Shown: positions 53,549-63,407, counted from the stretch's first letter. The stretch: 64,000 nt of DNA from Bacteroidales bacterium (GCA_003249255.1 QKJP01000036.1:1-64000), one strand, 5' to 3'. Numbers and translations: made by a program. The notes: generated by a model from the sequence alone, not told the origin.

Positions 53549-55426
53549 ATGGTATTTGAATACGATGTTATTGTCGTAGGAGGAGGACATGCCGGTTGTG
53601 AGGCTGCTGCTTCTGCTGCTAATATGGGATGTTCTGTCTTATTGATTACGATGGATATGGAAAAATTTGCCCAAATGTCTTGTAATCCTGCGATAGGTGG
53701 CATTGCAAAGGGGCAAATTGTTAGAGAGATTGATGCACTTGGCGGTTATACCGGTATTATTACGGATAAGAGTAGTATTCAGTTCAAAATGCTTAATCAA
53801 TCTAAAGGACCTGCAATGTGGAGTCCAAGAGCTCAGTGTGATCGAAAAGTTTTTTCTGCTGAATGGAGAAAACAATTGGAGCAAATTCCTAATTTATTTT
53901 TTTGGCAAGATACCGTAGATGATGTTATTATTCAAGATAACATAATTAAAGGGGTTATAACGCGAAATTCCGTTACGTTTTACTGTAAGGGTTTAATTTT
54001 AACAAACGGAACCTTCTTAAATGGCCTAATACACATAGGATCAGTACAGTTAGAGGGAGGGCGAATTTCTGAACCTGGCTCAAATGGGTTGTCAGATAAG
54101 TTACTTTCTCGTGGATTTTCCGTTGGAAGGATGAAAACAGGAACACCTGTTCGAATCGATGAACGTAGTGTTGATTTTTCAGTAATGGAGGAGCAAGCCG
54201 GAGATGATAATTATTATAAGTTTAGTTATGATAAATCAAATAATAAATTGTTAAAGCAGCGCAGTTGTTTTATTACTTATACGAATCCTGAAGTACATGA
54301 AATATTAAGAGGAGGTTTGGATGAATCTCCAATGTACAATGGAACCATACAAAGTACTGGTCCGCGTTATTGTCCGAGTATTGAAACTAAAATTGTCACG
54401 TTTGCTGAAAAGGAAAAGCATCAATTATTTTTAGAGCCTGAGGGGGAAACTACAATTGAATATTATTTAAATGGATTTAGTTCTTCATTACCTTTAGATA
54501 CACAAGTAAATGCGCTTAAAAAAGTAAAAGGTTTAGAGAATTTAAAAATATTTAGACCAGGTTATGCAATTGAATATGATTATTTTGAACCAACTCAGCT
54601 TAATCATACTTTAGAAACCAAGCTCGTAAAAGGTTTGTATTTTGCCGGTCAAATTAATGGTACAACCGGTTATGAAGAAGCGGCTTCTCAAGGCTTAATA
54701 GCAGGTATAAATGCTGCTTTAAAAGTTCAAGGTAAGGAAGAGTTTGTATTAGGTAGGGATGAGGCATACATTGGTGTTTTAATAGATGATTTGGTTACAA
54801 AAGGAGTAGATGAACCTTATCGCATGTTTACTTCGAGAGCGGAATATCGTATTTTACTTCGTCAGGATGATGCAGATGCACGATTAACTCCAAAAAGTTT
54901 TAAAATAGGCTTGGCCAGCAAAGAGAGATTCGGTTATCTACAATCCAAGTTAGAAGTTAAGGAACAAATTGTAGAGTTTATAAAAAACTTTAGTGTAAAA
55001 AAGGATCGTATTAATGATTGGTTAATTTCTAAAGGAACTTCACCTTTAAAACAAGGGGTTAAATTAGTCGATATTTTAATGCGTCCTCAGTTGCGTATTT
55101 TTGATTTATTAGAAGGAGTACCTAAGTTTAAGTCTTTTGTAGAGGAAGTTATTATCGATCGTCGCGAAGAAATTTTAGAGTCTGTAGAGATTACCTTAAA
55201 GTATGCTGGGTATATTGATCGTGAAAAGCAATTGGCTGAAAAAGCCAAACGATTAGAAAATATTAAAATTCGAGGTCGTTTTAATTACGACGAGATTCAT
55301 ACGATTTCTACTGAAGGACGTCAGAAACTCACTAAAATAAATCCCGAAACCATCGGACAGGCGAGTCGGATTTCAGGTGTTAGTCCAAGCGATATCAATG
55401 TGTTATTATTGCTCTTAGGAAGATAA
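53549..55426 (+). CDS. mnmG: tRNA uridine 5-carboxymethylaminomethyl modification enzyme MnmG
   Basis: 625 residues. The FAD-binding GGGHAG is at residues 11-16. CNPAIGGIAKGQIVREIDAL, GPAMWSPRAQCDR, GPRYCPSIETKI and INGTTGYEEAASQGLIAGIN are the GidA signatures, and the helical C-terminal domain is complete. With MnmE it makes cmnm5U at the wobble position of several tRNAs. mnmG is a classical neighbour of bacterial origins. A parS-like 16-mer begins at the base after its stop codon and a terminator follows. Confidence 0.97.
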   Translation: MVFEYDVIVVGGGHAGCEAAASAANMGCSVLLITMDMEKFAQMSCNPAIGGIAKGQIVREIDALGGYTGIITDKSSIQFKMLNQSKGPAMWSPRAQCDRKVFSAEWRKQLEQIPNLFFWQDTVDDVIIQDNIIKGVITRNSVTFYCKGLILTNGTFLNGLIHIGSVQLEGGRISEPGSNGLSDKLLSRGFSVGRMKTGTPVRIDERSVDFSVMEEQAGDDNYYKFSYDKSNNKLLKQRSCFITYTNPEVHEILRGGLDESPMYNGTIQSTGPRYCPSIETKIVTFAEKEKHQLFLEPEGETTIEYYLNGFSSSLPLDTQVNALKKVKGLENLKIFRPGYAIEYDYFEPTQLNHTLETKLVKGLYFAGQINGTTGYEEAASQGLIAGINAALKVQGKEEFVLGRDEAYIGVLIDDLVTKGVDEPYRMFTSRAEYRILLRQDDADARLTPKSFKIGLASKERFGYLQSKLEVKEQIVEFIKNFSVKKDRINDWLISKGTSPLKQGVKLVDILMRPQLRIFDLLEGVPKFKSFVEEVIIDRREEILESVEITLKYAGYIDREKQLAEKAKRLENIKIRGRFNYDEIHTISTEGRQKLTKINPETIGQASRISGVSPSDINVLLLLLGR

Positions 55427-55442
55427 TGTTTCACGTGGAACA
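55427..55442. promoter_or_regulatory. parS: parS site 2 (one mismatch from perfect palindrome)
   Basis: TGTTTCACGTGGAACA combines the two accepted half-sites (TGTTTCAC and GTGGAACA). It lies at the base right after the mnmG stop codon, before the terminator. Confidence 0.8.
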
Positions 55443-55448
55443 AAATAT

Positions 55449-55479
55449 AATCCGATCATATTCTGATCGGATTTTTTTT
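55449..55479 (+). terminator. Terminator of mnmG
   Basis: The arms ATCCGATCA (55450-55458) and TGATCGGAT (55464-55472) are followed by eight T residues, 20 bp after the stop and just past parS site 2. Confidence 0.9.
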
Positions 55480-55795
55480 GGTTATTGAGCTAGGTTATGA
55501 TGGTGTGTTCTTTAGCTTGAGTTTGCTTTATGTCTTTATTCGAAAATGTAATTATCAGTTAGCTTTTATTTTTTTTGGGTTTATTTATTTTTTACCTAAG
55601 TCAATCTTTTTTGTTTTTTTGGATGTAGTGATATTTCTTTTGATATTGTGAACTGTAGTTTCATGATGGGTCAAAAATTTGATCTTCTAATCTTACAGGT
55701 TTATTTTTGCACGATTAGGAATAGGAGAGGTTAAAATTATTTTTCACTCTGAATTATATCTACTTTTTTTAGAAAAGCTTAATTCACTTTATATG

Positions 55796-56066
55796 GGTAA
55801 GTAGTTAAAAACTTACGACTAGTAAGACCACGTTAGCATCAAAGATGCGGTGTTATTAAGCCTAGCCTGAATGGCTATGGATCTCATGGCATGATATTGT
55901 TAGCGCCAAAAATAGTAGCGTAGATGTGTAATTAAGACTACGCTCTTTTTGAGTTTAAATAAAATACCTGATTAATATGCTAGCCTGTACAGGCTGGCTT
56001 TGGGATATTGTCCACTTCGGGGCTTTTTTAGATTATGTAGAAATGTTTGTGCTTATCAACTGACCT
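55796..56066 (+). repeat. Dispersed repeat family 1, copy B
   Basis: A 271-bp full-length copy bounded by GGTAAGTAGTTAAA and TGACCT. It retains GCATCAAAGATGCGGT, CATGGCATGATATTGTTAGC, GTGTAATTAAGACTACGC, the CTAGCCTGTACAGGCTGG stem and CCACTTCGGGGCTTTT. Several stem changes relative to copies A and C keep pairing. Confidence 0.85.
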
Positions 56067-56740
56067 CAATCACTTTATTATCTTATTAATTTAGTCGTAA
56101 GACGCTACTTTGTAATCTAATTAAATTCATTACCTGGTTCGCTATTGAATTTACTTTTAATAATAGATTGATTAATTTCGAATTAATTAGTACATACTTC
56201 ACACCAAATGTAACTCTGATGAGAAAATTTAAGGGTAAAAAAATGTTATTTTATCACACTAGGGATTAGTAGTTTTTTAAAATCCAAAGGGTCATCCTAA
56301 AAGGAATGAGGGGTTAGTTTGCTTGGAATTTGTACTGGTTAGCCGTGAGTTTATAAATTGTTTTTCCTACTCGTTTATTACTTTCATGTATTTTTTTTAA
56401 TGGTTTATTGCATTATTAAGGGCTTAGTCCTTATGTTATCTAATTTTATCAAAATTGGGTCTTATGAATCCTTCCTGCCGGTAGAAGGTTGAAATTTTTG
56501 CTAGTACTATATGTTTAAACAAATTGCCGTTCTTCTTATTGGCAACCCGGTATAAAACTCTTATCAATCGCAAATGCATCATGGAAGTACAAATGGGATG
56601 GGATTAATTATAGCAGGGATTTTTTACCGATTACCTCCTTTTTGTCATATCTGTATGTTCATTTGTTTAATGTAGCAATCAATCCTTACTCATACAAATT
56701 GATGGTATCAGGGGTATTTGTTTTATTCATTATTTATAGA

Positions 56741-57006
56741 GGTAAGTAGTTAAAAACGTATCAATAGTATGCTTACGTTAGTATCAAAGATGCGGTGTCG
56801 TTAAGGATAGCCTGAAGGGCTATGGATATCATGGCATTTTTTGTTAGCACCAAAGGTGTCTAGTTGTATGACTAAGACTAAGCACCTTTAGAGTTTTTAA
56901 AATACCTGATGAACATTCTAGCTTGTAAGGGCTAGGCTTAGGGATATCGTCCACTTGAGGGCTTTTTTAGATTTATGTAGAAATGTATGTACTTATCTAC
57001 TGACCT
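56741..57006 (+). repeat. Dispersed repeat family 1, copy C
   Basis: A 266-bp full-length copy, 675 bp after copy B and in the same orientation, with the same ends and block order. Sequence between blocks differs from copies A and B more than the palindromic blocks do. Confidence 0.85.
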
Positions 57007-57094
57007 CAATTTATTTATTCTTTAAGGATATATTTTATAAGCTAATTTATTCGCGTTTATTATCAACTATCTAGTTTTTATAAGATTTTAATTT

Positions 57095-57110
57095 TGTTCC
57101 ACGTGGAACA
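57095..57110. promoter_or_regulatory. parS: parS site 3
   Basis: TGTTCCACGTGGAACA is a perfect palindromic variant of the parS consensus (TGTTNCACGTGAAACA with one change in the right half). It lies in gene-free DNA about 90 bp after repeat copy C. Confidence 0.8.
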
Positions 57111-57512
57111 AGTAATTACTTTCTAATATTAGAAGTTACTTATATGGTAGTGTTATTGGGAATATATTTGAATTGTTAGTTAACTACTTTCATTAACTGA
57201 AAGTAAGATGGGTGTTCTTAGGTTTTATATCAGAATTTAGAGGTGTTTAAAGGGTGTTTTTTAGAGCTTGTTTTTTTGTGCCTTGATCGGAGTAGAGTAA
57301 GAATATATTTTTAGTTCCATTCAATTGTTAGTTTTGGAATTATTTTGAATTTTATGCTTCATCTATTGTTTAGCTTATTTCATGGTTTTTTTGTGTATTA
57401 ATTGAGTTGTTAAGTTTTTCTGTACATGTTCATCTAATGTTCTTTAAAATGAGGAGAGATGCTATGAGTTTATAACAAATTGCTGGTGATTGATAATTTT
57501 ATGAATTTATTA

Positions 57513-57602
57513 TTTTCACACAAAGGCAGCAAGGTGCATAAGAAAAAATAATCTCCCAATAGCTATCAGGATTACTGTGAATAAAACTTTTTGCATGGTC
57601 GT
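57513..57602 (+). repeat. Dispersed repeat family 2, copy E2
   Basis: It follows the same block order as 17062-17146: TTTTCACACAAAGGCAGCAA, then CTCCCAATAGCTATCAGGA (decayed palindrome), TTACTGTGAATAA and TTTTTGCATGGTC. It includes a TGTGAATAA that resembles a DnaA box but is part of the repeat. Confidence 0.6.
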
Positions 57603-57930
57603 TTATCTTTTATTTTATACTATGGGAAGGTAATTCGAAGTGGATAATTTCCATTTGTTTCTTAGAGGCTTGTGGTAATTTAAAAATAAATTAGAAGCTG
57701 TAATTTTGTATTTATAACTAAAACTTATAGTCTGATGTTAGAATCTCTTTTAATTAGTTGGGTTTTTTTAATGTTTTTCGTGCCTCTGATTTTGTATTTA
57801 TTCACCTCGATTTTTGAAGTTCAAGGTTAAGTTTTACTGATGGTGATATTGTGTGGTTCTTAATTGAATTTCTAAAACATATTTTTCTTCTAATTAGCAA
57901 TGTTATATTAATATTCTTTATACTCGCATT

Positions 57931-59739
57931 ATGAATGTAGATCGAATAGGGTATTTAAAATCGAAGGTAGCTGTTTTACCAAATGATCCGGGAGTATATC
58001 AATACTTCGATAAAGAGGGCGTGATTATTTATGTTGGAAAAGCAAAGAATTTAAGAAAGCGGGTTTCTTCCTATTTTAACAAAAATCATGATGATGGGAA
58101 AACACGCGTCTTAGTTAATAAAATTCATGAGATTGAACACATTGTTGTGGAGACTGAAGAGGATGCTTTATTATTGGAAAATAATTTGATTAAAAAATAT
58201 CAACCTCGATACAATGTCCTTTTAAAAGATGATAAATCTTTCCCATGGATTGTGATTAAATATGAGAATTTTCCCAGAGTATTTCAAACCCGGAAATTTA
58301 TTCGAGATGGAAGTGTTTATTTTGGTCCTTATACTTCTGTTCATATGGTACGTACTTTGTTGGATTTATTTCGTCAACTTTATCCATTGCGTACCTGCAA
58401 ATCTAATTTATCCTTAGAAAATATTGATGCCGGTAAATTTAAAGTGTGCTTAGAATATCACATTGGTAAATGTAAAGCGCCATGTATTGGTGCGTATTCA
58501 TTAGAGCAATACCATCGTAACATTGATGAAATTAAGAATATTTTAAAAGGGAATGTATCTACCGTTATCAAATACATGAAAACTTTGATGATGGAGTATG
58601 CCGAAAAGTTAGAGTTTGAGATGGCTGAAGACATTAAACAAAGGTTAGTGTTGTTAGAATCCTATCAAAGTAAATCGACCATTGTAAATCCTAAAATGCA
58701 TAATGTAGATGTGTTTTCAATTACGAGTGATGAAAGTTCTTCTTTCGTTAACTTTTTGAGAGTGGTTTCCGGTTCGGTAATTCAATCTCATACCATGGAG
58801 TTTAAGAAGCGAATTGAAGAATCGGAATCAGATATTTTATTATATGCCATTATTGAAATACAGAATCGAGTGCAACAATTAGCTAAAGAAATCATTGTTC
58901 CTTTTCAGCCTGAGTTTCATTTTAAAGAATCTAACTTTAATGTTCCTTTAATAGGGGATAAAAAGAAATTGCTTGAATTATCAGAGCGTAACGTAAAATA
59001 TTATCGTTTGGAAAAAATTATGCAAAAAATGCTTTCTAAAAAGGTTAATCGTGATGAACGGGTAGTGGCTCAAATTCAAAAGGATTTACGTTTAAAAGTT
59101 CCACCTGTACACATTGAGTGTTTTGATAATTCAAACATACAAGGTACTAATCCGGTTGCTGCTTGTGTGGTTTTTAAAAATGCAAAACCTTCTAAAAAAG
59201 AGTATCGTCATTTTAATGTTAAAACGGTTATTGGTGCTAATGACTTTGCTTCTATGGAAGAAATCATTTATCGGCGTTATAAACGTTTGTTAGATGAAGA
59301 GCAAGCTTTGCCTCAATTGATCGTCATCGATGGAGGAAAAGGGCAATTAGGCGCTGCTGTTAATTCATTATCCAAACTTGATTTAATGGGTCAAATTGCT
59401 GTAATCGGAATTGCTAAACGTTTAGAAGAAATATTTTTTCCGGGTGATCCTGTTCCTTTATACATTGATAAAAATTCTGAATCCTTAAAAGTGATTCAAC
59501 ATTTACGAAATGAAGCACACCGATTTGGAATTACTTTTCATCGCCAAAAAAGATCCATTAATTTTATTACCAGTGAGCTTGAAAATATTCCGGGTGTTGG
59601 ACCAGCAACGATTGAACTGCTTTTTAAAGAATTTAAGTCATTAAACATAATAAAAGGCACCTCATTAGAAAATTTACAAGCTGTTTTAGGCAATGATAAG
59701 GGGAATAAAGTGTATTCTTATTTTAATTCAAGTAAATGA
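57931..59739 (+). CDS. uvrC: Excinuclease ABC subunit C
   Basis: 602 residues. The N-terminal GIY-YIG nuclease has PGVYQYFDKEGVIIYVGKAK with LRKRVSSYF. The Cys cluster lies in the CKSNLSLEN...CLEYHIGKCKAPC region, and the UvrB-binding helix is at about 208-240 (MMEYAEKLEFEMAEDIKQRL). The RNase H-like 5' nuclease is seen in ECFDNSNIQGTNPVA and LIVIDGGKGQLGAA. The C-terminal helix-hairpin-helix (LENIPGVGPATIELLFKEF) is complete. It makes both incisions in nucleotide excision repair with UvrAB. Confidence 0.96.
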   Translation: MNVDRIGYLKSKVAVLPNDPGVYQYFDKEGVIIYVGKAKNLRKRVSSYFNKNHDDGKTRVLVNKIHEIEHIVVETEEDALLLENNLIKKYQPRYNVLLKDDKSFPWIVIKYENFPRVFQTRKFIRDGSVYFGPYTSVHMVRTLLDLFRQLYPLRTCKSNLSLENIDAGKFKVCLEYHIGKCKAPCIGAYSLEQYHRNIDEIKNILKGNVSTVIKYMKTLMMEYAEKLEFEMAEDIKQRLVLLESYQSKSTIVNPKMHNVDVFSITSDESSSFVNFLRVVSGSVIQSHTMEFKKRIEESESDILLYAIIEIQNRVQQLAKEIIVPFQPEFHFKESNFNVPLIGDKKKLLELSERNVKYYRLEKIMQKMLSKKVNRDERVVAQIQKDLRLKVPPVHIECFDNSNIQGTNPVAACVVFKNAKPSKKEYRHFNVKTVIGANDFASMEEIIYRRYKRLLDEEQALPQLIVIDGGKGQLGAAVNSLSKLDLMGQIAVIGIAKRLEEIFFPGDPVPLYIDKNSESLKVIQHLRNEAHRFGITFHRQKRSINFITSELENIPGVGPATIELLFKEFKSLNIIKGTSLENLQAVLGNDKGNKVYSYFNSSK

Positions 59740-59771
59740 GTGTAATGTATTGAAATAAAGCTATGTATGTG

Positions 59772-60743
59772 TTAAATGAAAAGTTCTACTAATTTTGCTT
59801 TTAGTGCTGTTTCATTCTCTTCTGAGCTTATTGCATCAATGGTTTCTTTAATGGTACATTTTTCATGTTGAAGTCCAACTAATGAAGATGAAAGTTGTGA
59901 ATTTAGATTTTCGAAACTTGGATTAGATGATTTAATTTTTACTTCTTTAATAATTCCTTTTTCAATTTTCAGTTTGGAGCTAAATTTGGCCTGCGGCAGA
60001 GTTAAACGTTTTTGCAATTCATAAGTTGGACTGTAACCATAATTCCATTCCCAGGTAGAATATTTTTCATCCACAAAATTTTTGATGATTTCCTCATCAT
60101 TTCTTGTTAATACATATTGATTACCGTTGGTTGTTATTTTGGTAAAAATAAAATGTGAAAAATCCTTAAAAGAAATAGGTTCTTTAAGTGTGTTTTGAAT
60201 GTTGGTTACTTCGCTTCTAACCGATTTTACTGCTCTATCTTTAAAGGTATTTGGATTGGTCTTTAAACAATCATTTAATACCGTTAAATCAGCATTAAAA
60301 AGAAGAGTTCCATGGTGCAATACTCTGTTCTTATAAACGTGGGAGGCATTACCTGAAATTTTCTTGCCATCAATGAGTAAATCATGTCTTTTGCCAAATT
60401 CAGCATTTACACCTAAACTTTGCAAGGCTTCTTGAATGGGTTTAGCTGTTCCTTCAAAATCCACCAAATGTCCTCTTTGACCTGATTTTATAAAACAGAA
60501 ATTGAGATTTCCCAAATCATGGTAGACCGTTCCACCGCCTGAGAGTCTTCGGTAAACCGGAATGTTTTTTTCGTTAATATAATGGTAATTAATTTCGGCT
60601 AAGGTATTTTGATGTTTACCCACAATAATACTGGGCTCATTAACATAAAGAAAGAATATATCTTCTGTAAAATTATGTAACAAGTATTGTTCAGTGGCCA
60701 GGTTAAATGGTGCGTTTGTACTTGTGCTAAAAATGCCTATCAT
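59772..60743 (-). CDS. lplA: Lipoate-protein ligase A
   Basis: 323 residues from the ATG at 60741-60743, chosen because MIGIFSTSTNAPFNLATEQYL is the family opening. A 26-codon in-frame upstream extension overlaps the start of dtd and is rich in basic residues unlike the family. RRLSGGGTVYHDLGN (lipoyl-AMP loop), the KRHDLLIDGKKISGNAS catalytic lysine region and LHHGTLLFNADL are intact. The C-terminal accessory domain (about 245-323) is present. It activates free lipoate and attaches it to E2 and GcvH domains. It is divergent from dtd. Confidence 0.92.
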   Translation of the reverse strand: MIGIFSTSTNAPFNLATEQYLLHNFTEDIFFLYVNEPSIIVGKHQNTLAEINYHYINEKNIPVYRRLSGGGTVYHDLGNLNFCFIKSGQRGHLVDFEGTAKPIQEALQSLGVNAEFGKRHDLLIDGKKISGNASHVYKNRVLHHGTLLFNADLTVLNDCLKTNPNTFKDRAVKSVRSEVTNIQNTLKEPISFKDFSHFIFTKITTNGNQYVLTRNDEEIIKNFVDEKYSTWEWNYGYSPTYELQKRLTLPQAKFSSKLKIEKGIIKEVKIKSSNPSFENLNSQLSSSLVGLQHEKCTIKETIDAISSEENETALKAKLVELFI

Positions 60744-60839
60744 TCGCTCTTTTTTAAAGGTTTTAATAGTTCTGGTAATATTTCTGCGTAAAACGAAAGA
60801 ATATCCTTTATTTTGCTGCAAACGATAAATAATATAGTT

Positions 60840-61295
60840 ATGCGTGCAGTATTACAACGCGTGAGTAGCGCTTCTGTTTCTATCGACAATGAAATTTTTT
60901 CGAGTATCCAAGGTGGTATAATGCTTTTGCTTGGAATAGAATGTGCTGATTCAAAGGAGGATATTGATTGGTTGTTAAAGAAAATAATTAACCTTAGAAT
61001 CTTTAATGATAAGGATGGAGTAATGAACCGTTCGTTACTTGATGTGGATGGTGAGTTGCTGGTGGTTAGTCAGTTTACCTTACAGGCAAAAACTAAAAAA
61101 GGAAACCGTCCTTCGTACATCAATGCTGCAGGGCCAGATATCGCCATTCCTTTGTATGAGCAGTTTATTGAGGAGGCTTTGAAGGCGCTCAATAAAACCA
61201 TTGCAACAGGTAAATTTGGAGCTAATATGCAAGTTGAACTGGTGAATGATGGTCCGGTTACGATAATTTTGGATTCAAAACAGAAGGATTTTTAA
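60840..61295 (+). CDS. dtd: D-aminoacyl-tRNA deacylase
   Basis: 151 residues from the ATG at 60840, the conserved MRAVLQRVSSASVSID start; nine upstream codons are not conserved. The motifs SQFTLQAKTKKGNRPS and the C-terminal NDGPVTIILDS (Gly-cisPro active site is usually GPVT) are present. It removes D-amino acids and glycine from mischarged tRNA. It is followed 42 bp later by the MazG-like gene and deoC in one plus-strand group. Confidence 0.95.
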   Translation: MRAVLQRVSSASVSIDNEIFSSIQGGIMLLLGIECADSKEDIDWLLKKIINLRIFNDKDGVMNRSLLDVDGELLVVSQFTLQAKTKKGNRPSYINAAGPDIAIPLYEQFIEEALKALNKTIATGKFGANMQVELVNDGPVTIILDSKQKDF

Positions 61296-61337
61296 TTTTA
61301 ACGTTTTATTCGTTGTTTTTTGTTAATTATTAGTTAG

Positions 61338-61664
61338 GTGGAAATAAAAGATATACAAAAGGAAGTTGATCATTGGATTAAAACCATTGGTGTAAGGTAT
61401 TTTAGTGAGCTGACAAATATGGCTATACTAACCGAAGAAGTAGGAGAATTGGCAAAAGTTATGGCTCGTAAGTATGGCGATCAATCTTTTAAAAAAGGCG
61501 AGGAGAATCTTGATCTGGCTGATGAAATGGCTGATGTTTTATGGGTTTTGGTTTGTTTGGCTAATCAAACCGGCGTTGATCTGGAGGACGCATTTAAGCA
61601 AAACATGCTGAAAAAAACAACGAGAGATAAAGAACGACATAAAAATAATACTAAATTAAAGTAA
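61338..61664 (+). CDS. MazG-like nucleotide pyrophosphohydrolase
   Basis: 108 residues from a GTG start. The all-alpha NTP-PPase motif is EEVGELAKVMARKYG (EExxE) with DLADEMADVLWVL (ExxD) about 33 residues on. The family hydrolyses non-canonical or excess nucleoside triphosphates. It ends with TAA directly followed by the deoC ATG, indicating tight coupling to nucleotide catabolism. Confidence 0.88.
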   Translation: MEIKDIQKEVDHWIKTIGVRYFSELTNMAILTEEVGELAKVMARKYGDQSFKKGEENLDLADEMADVLWVLVCLANQTGVDLEDAFKQNMLKKTTRDKERHKNNTKLK

Positions 61665-62567
61665 ATGTTTGAAAATTATAATGTTATACTAGATAAATAT
61701 CCTTTTACGCTAGACTTAAATCAAATGGAAAGTGATTTGTTTTCCATTACACAAAGTATTGAAAAATATAAAGATGATGTAGGTATATTAAAGAAAATAT
61801 TTAATTGTATTGATTTAACTTCCTTAAATACTGAAGATTCATCAGAATCAATTCGTGATTTTGTCGAAAAAGTAAATCGCTTTGAAGATATTTTTCCTGG
61901 CATGCCGCAGGTAGCGGCCTTATGTGTTTATCCTGTTTTTGCAGCTGCATTAAAAGCAGGCTTGAAAAATGCATCCATTAAAAGAGCTGTTGTTTCTGCC
62001 GGATTTCCTTCTGCGCAAACCTTTACCGATGTAAAGGTAATGGAAACCAAACGGGCTGTTCAAATGGGTGCTCATGAAGTTGATGTTGTTATTTCAGTTG
62101 GAGAGTTCATGGAAGGTAATTATGAGTTTGTAGGTGAGGAGATTGTGGCGGTTAAGCAGGTGATGGGTGAGGCTCATTTGAAAGTTATTTTGGAAACCGG
62201 TGCTCTACACGATCCAAAAGAGATTTGGATGGCGTCCCTATTAGCCATGGAAGCTGGTGCCGATTTTATTAAAACATCTACGGGTAAACAGCAACCTGCG
62301 GCCACACTTGAAGCAGCTTATGTAATGTGCCGGGCCATTAAGGTTTTTAATGAAAAAAATAATCGAAAAGTTGGTTTTAAACCGGCTGGAGGAATTTCTA
62401 CCACTATGGGTGCTTTAGCCTATTATGGTGTTGTGGAATCTATTTTAGGGGAAGAATGGTTATCTAATGAGTGGTTTAGAATTGGAGCCAGCCGTTTGGC
62501 CAATGCTTTATTAACGGATATAAACTATGCTGAAACAGGGATCGAAAAGGAGGTTAAGTATTTCTAA
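61665..62567 (+). CDS. deoC: Deoxyribose-phosphate aldolase
   Basis: A 300-residue class I aldolase TIM barrel. DVVISVGEFMEGNYEFV (catalytic Asp/Glu region), LKVILETGAL and the Schiff-base Lys near 203 in FIKTSTGK are intact. The phosphate-binding VGFKPAGGIST follows. It splits 2-deoxyribose-5-phosphate into acetaldehyde and glyceraldehyde-3-phosphate. An N-terminal extension of about 60 residues precedes the core, as in the long DeoC form. Confidence 0.95.
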   Translation: MFENYNVILDKYPFTLDLNQMESDLFSITQSIEKYKDDVGILKKIFNCIDLTSLNTEDSSESIRDFVEKVNRFEDIFPGMPQVAALCVYPVFAAALKAGLKNASIKRAVVSAGFPSAQTFTDVKVMETKRAVQMGAHEVDVVISVGEFMEGNYEFVGEEIVAVKQVMGEAHLKVILETGALHDPKEIWMASLLAMEAGADFIKTSTGKQQPAATLEAAYVMCRAIKVFNEKNNRKVGFKPAGGISTTMGALAYYGVVESILGEEWLSNEWFRIGASRLANALLTDINYAETGIEKEVKYF

Positions 62568-62862
62568 AATCAAGGTTTAACTCCTTATCTGTTCCATTTA
62601 AATAAAGACTGACCGAATAAATAAGTGGAATCTTTTAAAAAGTGTTTTAGTATACATAATAGTATTTTTATGTTTTAATGGAAAGTTATTTAAATGCTTG
62701 ACTTCATAATTTATATCGTTTTTTAAGGATATTTAATAATGTTTTGTCGATTATAATTATAATTTTGAATATAATATATTTTGATTATGATAAATTAATA
62801 GATTATTCAAAATTAATATCATGCGCAACAAACAACTTTAAAAACTAAACACCATTTAGAAA

Positions 62863-63342
62863 ATGAAAAAGGAAATACTGAAGTACTTTTGGGGGGATTA
62901 TATTTCTCCTTTAGGAAGACCTTCTTTAGTACTTGTTGGGCATGAATTGGAAGATAAAGTGATTATCGAAAAATATTATTTTTTTGAAGATATAAATGGC
63001 AAGCAAACTCATATTGGCGAACTGATTGAATCACCTATTATCCCAAATTTTTCAGATGATTTAGAGATGTTTATGGGAAACGAAGGTTTAGAACATGCAA
63101 AATCAACCATTTATTTTGAAGCCTTAAAGGTTAATGAGAAAAACAATAAAAATAAGTTTTCATTTAACGATATTAAAGTTGAACTGATAGAAGCCAATGA
63201 TTCAGCCTTTTTACTGTATTTAAAGCGCAATGCTGAAACACACTTAAACTGGATTTATAAATCAACTTCTTCGCAACAATTAAAGAGCCTGATTGATCGT
63301 TTTAAAACCTTGAAAATTACCGTAAAAAACTTGTTACGGTAA
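62863..63342 (+). CDS. Hypothetical protein
   Basis: A 159-residue soluble protein with mixed charge and no signal peptide. It opens MKKEILKYFWGDYISPLGRP and has an acidic centre and a basic C-terminus ending KTLKITVKNLLR. No family is recognised. The base composition and codon choice match the neighbours and the frame is free of stops, so it is probably real. It is isolated by 295 bp from deoC and convergent with the receptor gene. Confidence 0.55.
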   Translation: MKKEILKYFWGDYISPLGRPSLVLVGHELEDKVIIEKYYFFEDINGKQTHIGELIESPIIPNFSDDLEMFMGNEGLEHAKSTIYFEALKVNEKNNKNKFSFNDIKVELIEANDSAFLLYLKRNAETHLNWIYKSTSSQQLKSLIDRFKTLKITVKNLLR

Positions 63343-63360
63343 ATGAGCATTAGGAAAATA

Positions 63361-63399
63361 AAGTGTCTGAAAAATACCAATACCATCTTTCAGACACTT
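63361..63399. terminator. Bidirectional terminator between convergent genes
   Basis: The 12-bp arms AAGTGTCTGAAA (63361-63372) and TTTCAGACACTT (63388-63399) lie between the hypothetical gene and the TonB-dependent receptor fragment. Confidence 0.8.
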
Positions 63400-63407
63400 C
63401 ACTATTC

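Larger units (their letters stand above)
55443..57930. other. 2.5-kb gene-free region between mnmG and uvrC
   Basis: There is no credible gene in 2.5 kb of otherwise dense DNA. It contains the mnmG terminator, two full copies of repeat family 1 (55796, 56741), one copy of repeat family 2 (57513), and parS sites at both the left edge and 57095. The rest is T-rich on the plus strand. Only one clear TTATNCACA-type box was seen (TGTGAATAA at 57576-57584, inside the family-2 repeat), so an origin here is not well supported. The stretch could be a ParB loading region, a graveyard of decayed genes, or both. Confidence 0.5.

Noticed and set aside
56519-56749. About 75 stop-free plus-strand codons ending at the border of repeat copy C (contains WKYKWDGINYSRDF)
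   Set aside because: No start codon, no recognised family, and frames this long occur by chance in AT-rich DNA; a decayed gene cannot be excluded.
57576-57584. TGTGAATAA as a DnaA box marking an origin in the mnmG-uvrC gap
   Set aside because: It is a fixed part of repeat family 2 (also at 17122-17130), so it is not independent evidence of an origin.
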